Assembly: GCF_003024195.1 (NCBI RefSeq)
Contig: NZ_KZ679045.1
Location: forward strand, 186,001 to 250,000
From: Streptomyces dioscori
GTDB taxonomy: Bacteria; Actinomycetota; Actinomycetes; Streptomycetales; Streptomycetaceae
Length of the DNA: 64,000 bases
Reading direction: 5' to 3'
A program made the translations under genes and the position numbers. The notes below the pieces were generated by a model. The model saw nothing but the letters and a program-made list of their open reading frames with translations, had not been told where the DNA came from and did no database searches. Numbering within the stretch: the first letter of the stretch is position 1; each line of letters starts with the position of its first letter. Positions 26,931 through 35,267 of this stretch are shown here, piece after piece.

Positions 26931-28742
26931 ATGGGACTTGGGGATATCACGCGTGCAGGCGTGCTGGCTGCGGTCGCGGAGTGTCAGCGCTTGGGACGCG
27001 AAACGTTTCGCCATCGGTACAGCTTCGGCCGGGCGTTGACATACGTGCTGGTCGTGGACGGAGACAGCTACGACTCGAAGGCCATAGCCGGTGTAGCTCA
27101 TCTCTACTCGGTCGGCACCCTGTTGCCGGCTGACGACTTCAGCGGAGGTGCGCACACGGTGGCGCAGCGCCTGCGAGCACTCGGCTTCACCGTGAAGGAC
27201 GGAAGCACCACTGCGGACCACCCGCAACAGGTCGAGCCGCAGATACTCCTCCAGCCTCGCGGCGGGGCCCGGCTTCGAGGGGCAGAGAACTTCGCCAAGT
27301 CGGTGCATCGAGGCATCCGGATCGCGGACATCCACGATGTGCTCGGCGACCAGGCGACCACGCTGAACGCCCTGTATCCAGACGGAATCGCGCGATTGTG
27401 GGGTACCACTCCCACTGCGCAAGCCAACAACGAGAAAGTGCGAGCCCTGCGAGATCGCCGTGTCGGCGACGACGTGTACTTCTACACGGAGAATCATTTC
27501 TTCGCTCGCGCACGCATCCTCCACCTGTTCACCAGCCCACCTGTGGCACGGAGGGTCTGGGGAGCCGATGACGACAATGCCACTTGGGAACACATCATGG
27601 CGCTGGGGGACGTTGAGGAATTCTCCACCCTTGTCCTCGCAGCACCCGTGCTGCGCAGGATGAACGTTCCGGTACCTCTGCGCAGCCTCACCCTGCGGTC
27701 CCCCGAGAACTACCGCGGCGTTCTCCCACTCCTGCCGCCGAAGAGTTGGCGGGTGGTTCCGTCACCACCGGTGCCGCCTTCAGGCACGACCGCATCCGAC
27801 GACTTCACCGCGGAGGGCCTGCTGGAGCAGCTGGGCTCCCTCCACACTCATCGTCAACCAGGAAGCAAAGCAGCCAGCCGCCACCAGCCGTTGTCCTTGC
27901 TGTGGGCGATATCCCGGATTTCCGCGGACAGGCCACGCCTGACACCGTGGGCGCTCTTCCGGGCGGAGGTGGGTCCACTCCTCGCCGAGTTCGGACTCCC
28001 CGGTTCGAAAGTCACCCCCGAGTACCCCTTCTGGCACCTGCGTGGCAGCGGCCTATGGGAGCTGCACGGGATAGACCGTGAGGCCGGCTCTGCGCCGGGA
28101 GTAGGCGCCCTCGACTCGACCCAACCCGTTGCCGGCCTCACCCACACGAGCGCTGAGCTGCTGAGGGACCCCCTCATCCGTCTGCAGGCCGTGATCAAGC
28201 TGTGCGGCACGTACTTCGACGGTGTCGACCAGCGTGAGTTGCTCGATCGGGTGGGCCTCGCCGGGTACGCCACGGCTGACGGCCTGATCGACGGAGACGA
28301 GGACTCTGACGACCAGGAGGGTACCGCCGCGACCGAGCGTGCGACCGGTCCCGCCGCACGACGGCCGCGTACCTTCTCAGAACTTGTCCGCGACCCCGCG
28401 ATCGCCCGTGAGGTCAAGGAACTGCACGGACACGGCTGTCAGGTCTGTGGGAAGCGTCTGCAGTACAAGCGCAGGCCGTACAGCGAGGCCGCTCACATAC
28501 GCGGTCTCGGGAAGCCTCACAACGGTCCGGACGAACTGCCGAATCTGCTCTGTCTGTGCCCCAACCACCACGTTCTCTTCGACGGGCTGGAAATCTACGT
28601 CGATGTCAACGGCATGGTGAGGAATACGCACGGGGGCGGATCAGTGGAACAGCTTCGCCGACACAACGGACATCGCATCGACGAAGCACACTTGGACTAC
28701 CACCGAGCTCTCTGCGAACTCAACAGGGTGACACGGAGCTGA
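26931..28742 (+). CDS. ScoMcrA-like type IV restriction endonuclease: head, modification-reader, sulfur-binding-like and HNH domains
   Basis: A 603-residue HNH endonuclease. Residues 1-75 resemble the ScoMcrA head domain (FRHRYSFGRALTYVLVVDGDSYDSKAIAGVAH). Residues 95-250 look like an EVE/PUA-type modified-base reader (RVGDDVYFYTENHFFARARI). Residues about 300-430 resemble the phosphorothioate-DNA-binding domain (PLSLLWAISR near 317, EYPFWHLRGSGLWEL near 364). The HNH nuclease closes the protein (CQVCGKRL near 500, YSEAAHIRGLG, LCLCPNHHVLFDG near 545), with Zn cysteines and HNH residues intact. Such enzymes cut incoming modified DNA. The ATG at 26931 is preferred over an upstream TTG; no clear ribosome-binding site is seen, so it may be leaderless. 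It is divergent from pglW. Confidence 0.85.
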   Translation: MGLGDITRAGVLAAVAECQRLGRETFRHRYSFGRALTYVLVVDGDSYDSKAIAGVAHLYSVGTLLPADDFSGGAHTVAQRLRALGFTVKDGSTTADHPQQVEPQILLQPRGGARLRGAENFAKSVHRGIRIADIHDVLGDQATTLNALYPDGIARLWGTTPTAQANNEKVRALRDRRVGDDVYFYTENHFFARARILHLFTSPPVARRVWGADDDNATWEHIMALGDVEEFSTLVLAAPVLRRMNVPVPLRSLTLRSPENYRGVLPLLPPKSWRVVPSPPVPPSGTTASDDFTAEGLLEQLGSLHTHRQPGSKAASRHQPLSLLWAISRISADRPRLTPWALFRAEVGPLLAEFGLPGSKVTPEYPFWHLRGSGLWELHGIDREAGSAPGVGALDSTQPVAGLTHTSAELLRDPLIRLQAVIKLCGTYFDGVDQRELLDRVGLAGYATADGLIDGDEDSDDQEGTAATERATGPAARRPRTFSELVRDPAIAREVKELHGHGCQVCGKRLQYKRRPYSEAAHIRGLGKPHNGPDELPNLLCLCPNHHVLFDGLEIYVDVNGMVRNTHGGGSVEQLRRHNGHRIDEAHLDYHRALCELNRVTRS

Positions 28743-28908
28743 GCCAGGTCGTTCCGATCCACCCGTCGTCCCGCGACCGGCGACGTTCTGAATCGGTTTG
28801 CGTCAACTGGCGCGTGCACTAACGTGGTTACTCGCTGCGCGCCTTCCCGGAGGTTACGTCGGCGGTGTTCCAGGAGCCGGTCCTCGGCGATGAGCGACGA
28901 ACGGTCTC

Positions 28909-28929
28909 CACCGCGTGTCATACGCGGTG
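28909..28929. promoter_or_regulatory. Perfect 8-bp dyad upstream of the small membrane peptide
   Basis: CACCGCGT at 28909-28916 and ACGCGGTG at 28922-28929 are exact inverted repeats around GTCAT. It lies 65 bases before the 42-residue gene and 170 bases after the restriction gene. It could be an operator, or part of a terminator hairpin. Confidence 0.4.
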
Positions 28930-28993
28930 TGACTGCGGATGCCCGGTAGGGCGATCCCTGCCATTCCCAGCTCATGCTCAGGAGTGGAAACCG

Positions 28994-29122
28994 ATGAACC
29001 CCGTTGAGTACACCCGTGCACGTCATGACCGGATTCGTCAGATTCTGGTCGACGTCGCGGTGGGAGTCGTCACCAATCTGTTGGTGACGGCCCTTGCCGT
29101 GGCAGCGCGCCTGGTCTTCTGA
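28994..29122 (+). CDS. 42-residue single-pass membrane peptide
   Basis: The gene starts with an ATG at 28994 behind a good AGGAGTGG ribosome-binding site. The product has a basic N-terminus (EYTRARHDRIRQ) and one hydrophobic helix (ILVDVAVGVVTNLLVTALAVAARLVF) that ends the protein. No family recognised. It sits between the type IV nuclease and the decayed DUF2075 gene. Small membrane peptides in defence islands can be toxins or effectors, but size and position are the only support for that here. Confidence 0.5.
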   Translation: MNPVEYTRARHDRIRQILVDVAVGVVTNLLVTALAVAARLVF

Positions 29123-29174
29123 CCGGCAGGTGGCGGGCCCGGGAGCCCGCCACTCCACTTACTGACGCACCGAT

Positions 29175-30331
29175 TCAGAACAGGCGCATCTCGTCTGGCG
29201 GAGTGCCCTTCTTCTGGCGGTTCCTGCGGCGGCGACCTCCGCGGCCGGGGCGGGGCAGCTGTGGCTGTCGCGCCTGCTCCGGGAGGTTCTCCCAGGTCGG
29301 TCGCAGGCCGTGGATGTGGACGTTACCGACGAGCCCCTTCAGATGCGCCCTGGTCTCCTCGTCCGTGGAACAGAGCACGGTCGCCGGGCTCGCCCGGGTC
29401 ATCAGCACGTGATACGCGTGCCGGACAAGCCGGGCGAACTCGTCGTCGTCCGCGCTCTTCGGCTTCACCTCGGGATCGAACGACCCGGGAACGGCGACCC
29501 GCTTGACGTCCGCCTCCTTGTCCGCCCGCTCCTTGCCCCGGCGGAACATCCAGCGGTCACCCCGGCGCACCATGCCGTCACCCATGATCACGCCGCACCA
29601 GTCCCACTCCAAGCACTGAGAGGTATACACACAGCCGATCTGGCCGAGGCCGTTCTCGTGCACCGACCAGATATTGGAGGGCGGGACGGTCTTGTTCTCG
29701 CAGAAGGAATCGCTGTACGCGTTCCACGGCCGGTGCCAGTCACCGATCCAGATGTCGGGTTCGAGTCGCTTCTCCTTGCCCAGGAGCTTCGTCCAGGGCC
29801 AGCGGTGACCGGCGACCATGCGGGCGGACGCTCCGGCCCCCGCCTCGGAACGGATGATCCGCTCCAGTTCCTCCTCCGAGCTGTTCACGACCTCGACGTG
29901 CATCACGCCGTCCGGGGTCCACAGCTCCGGCTTCGCCTCGGACACTCCCAAGGCGCCGCGTATGCAGCGGATGTAGCCGTCGCTGCCGCCGCAGCGGAAC
30001 TGTTCCCGCAGGCTGCTACGGAGCAGGACCGCGTCGTAGCGCTTCGCGGCCTCCTCCACGAGAGCGGCTGTGCCGACCTCCTGAGGGCGCACGGACTGTC
30101 CCTCGTCGAGGAAGAACACCGTCAACCGCGAGGCGTCGAGGAGTTCGTCCACCTGAGGCTTGCTGCCCCAGTCCTCCGGCTTCCAGAGCGGTTGGTGGAG
30201 CGGTCACGCAGACGGTGGGCCTCGTCGCAGATCAGTACGTCCAGAGGCGGGTCGGGCGGGGTGACGAAGTTGCTGAAGTAGGTGAAGGACTCCTTGAACT
30301 CCCCGTCGCCCAGAACGGTACGGCTCGGCCG
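29175..30331 (-). pseudogene. Truncated, frameshifted DUF2075 (Schlafen-like) helicase
   Basis: The last 325 codons (30152 to 29175) are intact and correspond to the C-terminal half of the two full-length DUF2075 genes downstream: VFFLDEGQSVRPQEVGTA, LREQFRCGGSDGY, IGDWHRPWNAY, GQIGCVYTSQCLEWDWCGVIMGD and YHVLMTRA. Upstream, in another frame, the Walker B block is still readable (FTYFSNFVTPPDPPLDVLICDEAHRLRD, 30190-30300), so about one base has been lost or gained near 30192. The Walker A half and nuclease domain are missing. The C-terminal tail is Arg-rich (RRRRNRQKK). It is inverted relative to its two relatives, indicating local duplication, inversion and decay. Confidence 0.82.
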
Positions 30332-30522
30332 ACGGCATGAGACGCCGCACGTGGTCGAGGACGTCCTGTCCCAACGGTACGGGGAGACACAGGGAGCATG
30401 CGGTCAAAAAGTATTCGGCCGACCTTACCGTGTAGCGATTACCTCCCCTCTGCTCGCTTGGCGTTCCTGGCTGAATCTTGCGCACGAGGCTTCGAATCGA
30501 GCTAATGTCGCAGGCTGTCATC

Positions 30523-30567
30523 GCGGCCCGCCAGGCTTCCGCTCCCCAGGACACGCCTCCACCCGCA
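30523..30567 (+). repeat. Conserved 5' leader, copy 1
   Basis: About 45 bases running from GCGGCCCGCCAGGCTTCCGC to CACCCGCA stand just before the first DUF2075 gene. A near-identical block stands before the second DUF2075 gene at 32649-32691, although the adjoining coding sequences have diverged strongly. The higher conservation of the leader than of the 5' coding region suggests a shared regulatory RNA or operator. Confidence 0.6.
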
Positions 30568-30578
30568 AGGGGTTTGGC

Positions 30579-32588
30579 GTGCCGTGGGAGAAGTCCTTGT
30601 CGTCGTATCTGCTCCGGGAGTCTGCTGCTTCGTTGGCCGAGGAGGTCAAGCGGCAACCCGGGATGGCTCATCGTCCACTGACCGAACGGTTGGTCCTGGC
30701 CTACAAGGACAAGCACAAGCGGAAGAAGGGCAGGGATCAGGACGGGACGCCTCCGGCGAACGGTCTTGTCGAGGCCTGGGAGAACAGTCTTCCTCCGGTG
30801 ATCAATGCCCTCGTCGAACGAGGTCTTGGCCAGGTGGAGGTGTTCATAGAGTTCGGGCTTCCGCACACCGACGCCGATGTGGATGTACTCCTGGCCGGCG
30901 TACACCCGGGCAGCGGCGCACCCTCGTACGTATTGATCGAGCTGAAGCAGCAACGTTCCGCGACCGTGCACCCGAATCGGTCGGTCGCCGTCGATCTCGG
31001 TTTCGCGAACTGGAAACTGCATCCGGTCCGGCAGGTGCAGAAATACTGCGACTACCTGGTGCAGTACAAGGCCGCACTGCGCGGGAAGCCCGAGAGCGTC
31101 GTCGGAGCCGTGCTGATGCACAACACTCACGACGACGACGTGCGAGAGCTCTTCGAGCTTCCGGAGAGCGAGCACGGACGGCTCTACACCATGGACCGGT
31201 TCGAGCGGTTCCGGAAGCTGCTCGGCGCTCGGCTGGCCGCGCTGCCGGGTGGGGAGGCCGCCCAGGTGCTGATCGACTCCCCTGAGTACGATCCTCCGAA
31301 GATCGCCGACGTCAACCTTCCCGCGCGTATGGGGCCACCGGAGCGCTTCCAGCTGCTGGACGAGCAGGAGTTGGCGCACCAAGACGTGCACGAGGCGGTA
31401 CGGCGGGTCCGCGAGGGCGGCACGAAGGAAGTCATCATCGTCCGAGGCGGGCCCGGCAGCGGGAAGAGCGCCATCGCGCTCGAGCTCCGGCGCACTCTGG
31501 ACCAGGCCGGCTGGAATGTCGTTCACGCCTCCGGGGCCAAGGCGCTCACCCTGACCCTTCGCGAGACCTACGCGCAGAACGCTCCGCGTGGGATGAAGGG
31601 GAAGCTGAAGAAGGAAGCCACACGGCTGTTCACCTACTTCAACCAGCTGAAGAAGCTGCCACCGGACAGCTGTGACGTGGTCATCTGTGATGAGGCGCAC
31701 CGCATCCGTCGTCACTCCGTCGACCGATACACACCACGCGAGGAGCGGGAGAACGCACGCCCTCAGGCCGACGAGATCATAGAGGCAGCGCGCGTCCCCG
31801 TCTTCCTGCTCGACGACTGGCAGTCCCTTCGCCCGGGCGAGGTAGGCACGGCCGAGTACCTGATCGAACGTGCGAAGGCGTTGGGGCTTCGGCACACGCT
31901 CATCGACCTGGGCGGCATGTTCCGGGCCCAGGGAAGCGCCTACTACAGGGACTGGGTGCTGAAGCTGCTCAGCGTGGGCGTGCACACCCCTCAGGTCTGG
32001 GTACCCGACGGACGGATGCAGGTCCACCTCGCCGACTCGCCGCAGGAAATGACGGACTTCCTTGAAGGGCATCGACTCACAGGGGCGAGCACGCGCGTCG
32101 TCGCCGGTTTCTGTTGGCCGTGGAGTGATCCGGACGAGAACGGCAAGCTGGTCCCGGACGTCACCATCGACGATTGGCAGCAGCCCTGGAACGTGAAGAG
32201 CGGCCATGCCGTGGAAGGCGCACCCGATGCCGACTTCTGGGCGACCGACCCGCGGGGAACGGGGCAGGTCGGTTGCGTCTACACCGCCCAGACCTTCGAG
32301 TTCGACTGGGTGGGCGTGATCATCGGTCCCGATCTCGTCTGGCGCGACGGCCGTTTCGTCATCGACCGGACCGCCACCCATGATCCGGAACTCCGGCCCA
32401 GGACTATCGACGAGGCAGACATCAACCGGTGCGTCCGCAACGCGTATCACGTGCTGTTGACCCGCGGGATCATGGGCGTGGTGATCTATGCGACGGATGA
32501 GGCCACTCGGGACGCTCTGCGCGGGCACGTGATCACCTCGGTGCAGCATCCGCTCCCCAAGAAGATGCGCAAGATCGCCAGCCCGTGA
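30579..32588 (+). CDS. DUF2075 helicase with N-terminal PD-(D/E)xK-like nuclease motif, copy 1
   Basis: A 669-residue protein. The GTG at 30579 with AAGGGG seven bases upstream is taken as the start, in line with copy 2. The N-terminal domain has a nuclease-like pattern (DVDVLLAGVH near residue 100, YVLIELKQ near 120). The helicase-type P-loop domain has Walker A GGPGSGKS near 290 and Walker B CDVVICDEAHR near 366, then VFLLDDWQSLRPGEVGTAEY, GMFRAQGSAYY, QVGCVYTAQTFEFDWVGVIIGPDLVW and AYHVLLTRG. This is the DUF2075/Schlafen-like group 3 helicase family, common in phage defence loci and sometimes fused to nucleases. Substrate is unknown; degradation of invading nucleic acid is likely. It is followed by a paralogue in tandem. 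Confidence 0.86.
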   Translation: MPWEKSLSSYLLRESAASLAEEVKRQPGMAHRPLTERLVLAYKDKHKRKKGRDQDGTPPANGLVEAWENSLPPVINALVERGLGQVEVFIEFGLPHTDADVDVLLAGVHPGSGAPSYVLIELKQQRSATVHPNRSVAVDLGFANWKLHPVRQVQKYCDYLVQYKAALRGKPESVVGAVLMHNTHDDDVRELFELPESEHGRLYTMDRFERFRKLLGARLAALPGGEAAQVLIDSPEYDPPKIADVNLPARMGPPERFQLLDEQELAHQDVHEAVRRVREGGTKEVIIVRGGPGSGKSAIALELRRTLDQAGWNVVHASGAKALTLTLRETYAQNAPRGMKGKLKKEATRLFTYFNQLKKLPPDSCDVVICDEAHRIRRHSVDRYTPREERENARPQADEIIEAARVPVFLLDDWQSLRPGEVGTAEYLIERAKALGLRHTLIDLGGMFRAQGSAYYRDWVLKLLSVGVHTPQVWVPDGRMQVHLADSPQEMTDFLEGHRLTGASTRVVAGFCWPWSDPDENGKLVPDVTIDDWQQPWNVKSGHAVEGAPDADFWATDPRGTGQVGCVYTAQTFEFDWVGVIIGPDLVWRDGRFVIDRTATHDPELRPRTIDEADINRCVRNAYHVLLTRGIMGVVIYATDEATRDALRGHVITSVQHPLPKKMRKIASP

Positions 32589-32648
32589 CGACGACTTTCC
32601 GCCGGTTGGCCGGGCAGGCCGTTCGGTAGCATTCGATCGATCGTCAAT

Positions 32649-32691
32649 GCGGCCCGCCGGGCTTCCGCCTCAGGACACGCCCCCACCCGCA
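32649..32691 (+). repeat. Conserved 5' leader, copy 2
   Basis: This block, GCGGCCCGCCGGGCTTCCGC through CACCCGCA, is the second copy of the leader described at 30523-30567. It ends 31 bases before the TTG start of the second DUF2075 gene. Confidence 0.6.
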
Positions 32692-32722
32692 CGGGATACT
32701 TCGTGCTGCCTGGGGGCATTTC

Positions 32723-34627
32723 TTGCTGTTCCGTGATTCCGCCACTGCGGTCGCCGCCCGACACCTCGAAGGGTCACTGGGCCTCTATCTCATCGAGCAG
32801 TTCACTCGGATCCACGGGTACAGGCCGAGCATGGCGGAATCGCGCTCCTGGGAGCGGAGCATCCCGGCACTCACCGACGCATTACTCGATGCGGGGCTGG
32901 GTCAGGTGGAGGTGTTGCTGGAGTTCGGGTTGCCTTTGACGAGCAAGCGGGCCGATGCGGTTCTCGCCGGTGTTCACCCCCGGACCGGTGCGCCGTCATA
33001 TGTCGTCGTCGAGCTGAAGCAATGGAGTGAGGCGCATCCCGACGACGATGATCCCCTGCTGTGTTTCGTACCCGACTACGCACGTGCGGTTCTCAACCCC
33101 ATCCAGCAGGTCCGTGGTTACTGCGACTACCTCGTCGCCTTCAACGGAGCACTGGCTCAGCGTCCTGAGCGGATTTCGGGGGTCGCCTATCTGCACAATG
33201 CGACCGCGTTCGGTGTGTCCGGTCTCGACGAAGTCGAACTCAGTGCGCGTGGCCGTATGTTCACGGCCGACAGGCGCGGGGACTTCCTCGCGTACCTGCA
33301 GTCGAAGCTGAGCACCGCGTCCGGAGCCCAGGCAGCCGACGAGTTGTTACTTGCCAAGGTTCAGCCTTCGAAGCAGTTGATGGCCGTCGCGGCGCAGGAG
33401 GTGCGCGAGCGGGAGCACTTCGTCCTTCTCGATGAGCAGCGTGTGGCGTACGAGACCGTGCTGAAAGCCGTCGAGCGGGCGCACGAGGCTGATCGTAAAG
33501 AAGTTGTAATCATCACGGGTGGGCCCGGGACGGGCAAGAGTGTGATCGCTCTGTCGCTCCTCGGTGAGCTGTACCGGCGTGGGGTTCCCGCTCTGCACGC
33601 GACGGGCTCGCAGTCGTTCACCAGGACCATGCGCAAGGTGGCCGGCGCGCGGAAGCCCGAAGTGCGGGACCTCTTCAAATACTTCAACAGTTTCGTGACC
33701 GCAAAGCGCAACAGCCTGGACGTGCTGATGTGCGACGAAGCCCATCGCGTGCGGGAGACGTCCGCGAGCCGTTTCACTCCGGCGACTCAGCGCACCGGCA
33801 AGCGGCAGCTCGAGGAACTGATCGACGTTGCCCGTGTGCCCGTTTTTCTCCTGGACCAGCATCAGGTGGTACGGCCCGGAGAGACAGGGACCGTCGATGA
33901 GATCAAGGCAGCGGCCGCGCAGAAGGATCTGGCGTGCCGGGTGGTGGAGCTGGACAGCCAGTTCCGCTGTGGTGGGAGCGACGCGTATTTGCGGTGGGTC
34001 GTACGGCTGCTGGGGCTGGAGGGCGACAAGGCCGTCGTATGGGAACCCGACGGTCGGATGCAGCTCGATGTCGTCGATTCTCCGGAGGAGTTGGAAGCCC
34101 TTCTGGACGAGAAGCGGTCGAAGGGGTACGGGGCCCGGTTGTCAGCCGGGTTCTGTTGGCGCTGGTCGGATGCCAAGCCGGGCGAGCCGCTTCCCGCCGA
34201 TGTGCAAATCGGCGGATGGGCCCGGCCGTGGAACCTCAAGGGCGAGCGGTCGATCATGGGTGCACCGCCCTCAGCGCTTTGGGCCACTGACCCTGCCGGC
34301 TTCGACCAGATCGGCTGCGTCTACACGGCGCAGGGCTTCGAGTACGACTGGAGCGGCGTGATCATCGGGCCCGATTTCGTCTGGCGGGAGAACGGTTGGG
34401 TCGTCGACCGGGCGGCTTCGAAGGATCCCGCCCTGCGGAGGGGGAACGGCAAGACTGCGGCATCGGACAACGACGTGGATCGCTTGATCCGCAATACGTA
34501 CAAGGTGCTCCTGACGCGTGGCATGGTCGGCACGGCCATCTACTCAACGGATCCGGAGACTCGGGCGAAGCTCCATGAGCTGGTGAAGCCTACGAGATCG
34601 ACAGCCATAGCTCTCAGCGCTGGATAG
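32723..34627 (+). CDS. DUF2075 helicase with N-terminal PD-(D/E)xK-like nuclease motif, copy 2
   Basis: A 634-residue paralogue of the upstream gene, starting at a TTG (32723) after TGGGGGCATTTC. The nuclease-like motif is ADAVLAGVH near residue 78 and YVVVELKQW near 95. The P-loop is GGPGTGKSVIALSLLGEL near 267 and Walker B is LDVLMCDEAHRVRE near 332. Later blocks are VFLLDQHQVVRPGETGTV, DSQFRCGGSDAYLRW, DQIGCVYTAQGFEYDWSGVIIGPDFVW and TYKVLLTRGMVGT. The two full-length copies are diverged (roughly half identical by eye), so the duplication is not recent or each is under separate selection. It is the last gene of the island before rnpB. Confidence 0.87.
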   Translation: MLFRDSATAVAARHLEGSLGLYLIEQFTRIHGYRPSMAESRSWERSIPALTDALLDAGLGQVEVLLEFGLPLTSKRADAVLAGVHPRTGAPSYVVVELKQWSEAHPDDDDPLLCFVPDYARAVLNPIQQVRGYCDYLVAFNGALAQRPERISGVAYLHNATAFGVSGLDEVELSARGRMFTADRRGDFLAYLQSKLSTASGAQAADELLLAKVQPSKQLMAVAAQEVREREHFVLLDEQRVAYETVLKAVERAHEADRKEVVIITGGPGTGKSVIALSLLGELYRRGVPALHATGSQSFTRTMRKVAGARKPEVRDLFKYFNSFVTAKRNSLDVLMCDEAHRVRETSASRFTPATQRTGKRQLEELIDVARVPVFLLDQHQVVRPGETGTVDEIKAAAAQKDLACRVVELDSQFRCGGSDAYLRWVVRLLGLEGDKAVVWEPDGRMQLDVVDSPEELEALLDEKRSKGYGARLSAGFCWRWSDAKPGEPLPADVQIGGWARPWNLKGERSIMGAPPSALWATDPAGFDQIGCVYTAQGFEYDWSGVIIGPDFVWRENGWVVDRAASKDPALRRGNGKTAASDNDVDRLIRNTYKVLLTRGMVGTAIYSTDPETRAKLHELVKPTRSTAIALSAG

Positions 34628-34730
34628 TGCCACTAGGCGGCGGAACCTGGATGCTCCAGGGCAGACGTCACTTGCCTCAGGTCAGGCCTCGAGGACGCCG
34701 ATCTCCAACACCACGCCTCACGGCTACCTT

Positions 34731-34752
34731 CATGGCTACGTACGTAGCCATG
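34731..34752. repeat. Perfect 22-bp palindrome at the island edge
   Basis: CATGGCTACGT at 34731-34741 is followed directly by its exact complement ACGTAGCCATG at 34742-34752, with no spacer. It lies in the gene-free stretch between the last DUF2075 gene and the rnpB terminator. It could be an operator or a recombinase core site. Confidence 0.75.
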
Positions 34753-34806
34753 CGACCCCGACTGAACCGGTGCGGAACGGGTTCTGGCTAGGTCTCAGAT
34801 TCAGTA

Positions 34807-34849
34807 GAAAAGTGCCCCTGACCATTACTTTCACTGGTCAGTGGCACTT
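34807..34849 (-). terminator. Intrinsic terminator of rnpB
   Basis: On the minus strand, just past the 3' end of rnpB, AAGTGCCACTGACCA pairs with TGGTCAGGGGCACTT around a 10-base loop, with one mismatch, and is followed by TTTC. This is a classical Rho-independent terminator, unusual in having a T-run in such a GC-rich genome. Confidence 0.8.
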
Positions 34850-34851
34850 AG

Positions 34852-35267
34852 GGGCAGACGAGTCGGGCTGTACGCCGGGTTCTGTCGCCCGGCTGCCTCG
34901 CGGCGGCCGGGGAGACGGCCATCCATCTAGGGTCGGCGTTGCCGCCGGCCTCGTGCGGTCTACCCGGGGACTCGGGCGGGCAGCCCTCGAACGTCCTCGC
35001 AGAGCGCCTTTTACAGCGCTCCTTTTGACCTTGCTCCGGGTGGGGTTTACCTAGCCGCCTGAGTCACCTCAGGCGCTGGTGGTCTCTTACACCACCGTTT
35101 CACCCTTACCCGGGACCGAGGTCCCGGGCGGTTTGTTTTCTGTGGCACTGTCCCGCGGGTCACCCCGGGTGGCCGTTAGCCACCACCCTGCCCTGTGGAG
35201 CCCGGACGTTCCTCGGGAAGCGCCCCCGAAGGGGACTCCACGCGGCCGTCCGCCCGGCTCGTCTGCC
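34852..35267 (-). ncRNA. rnpB: RNase P RNA (type A)
   Basis: The catalytic RNA of RNase P, which matures the 5' ends of tRNAs. On the minus strand the 5' region contains GAGGAACGTCCGGGCTCCAC, followed by the conserved core GGTAAGGGTGAAACGGTGGTGTAAGAG split over 35085-35120, then ACCGCACGAGGCCGGC, the CTAGATGGATGGCC block and the 3' ACAGAACCCGGCGTACAGCCC, all diagnostic of bacterial RNase P RNA. The terminal helix P1 forms between GGCAGACGAGCCGGGC (5') and GCCCGACTCGTCTGCC (3'), which sets both ends. The length of about 416 nt is normal for Streptomyces. It ends at the edge of the defence island and overlaps the 3' end of the EamA reading frame. Confidence 0.96.

Noticed and set aside
30204..32549. 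781-residue minus-strand open frame
   Set aside because: Shadow of the first DUF2075 gene. Only its 5'-most part near 30200-30300 coincides with real remnants of the decayed copy, in another frame.
1..34850. tRNA genes, integrase or transposase genes marking the island
   Set aside because: I looked for them and found none within the window; the left border of the island is not included.
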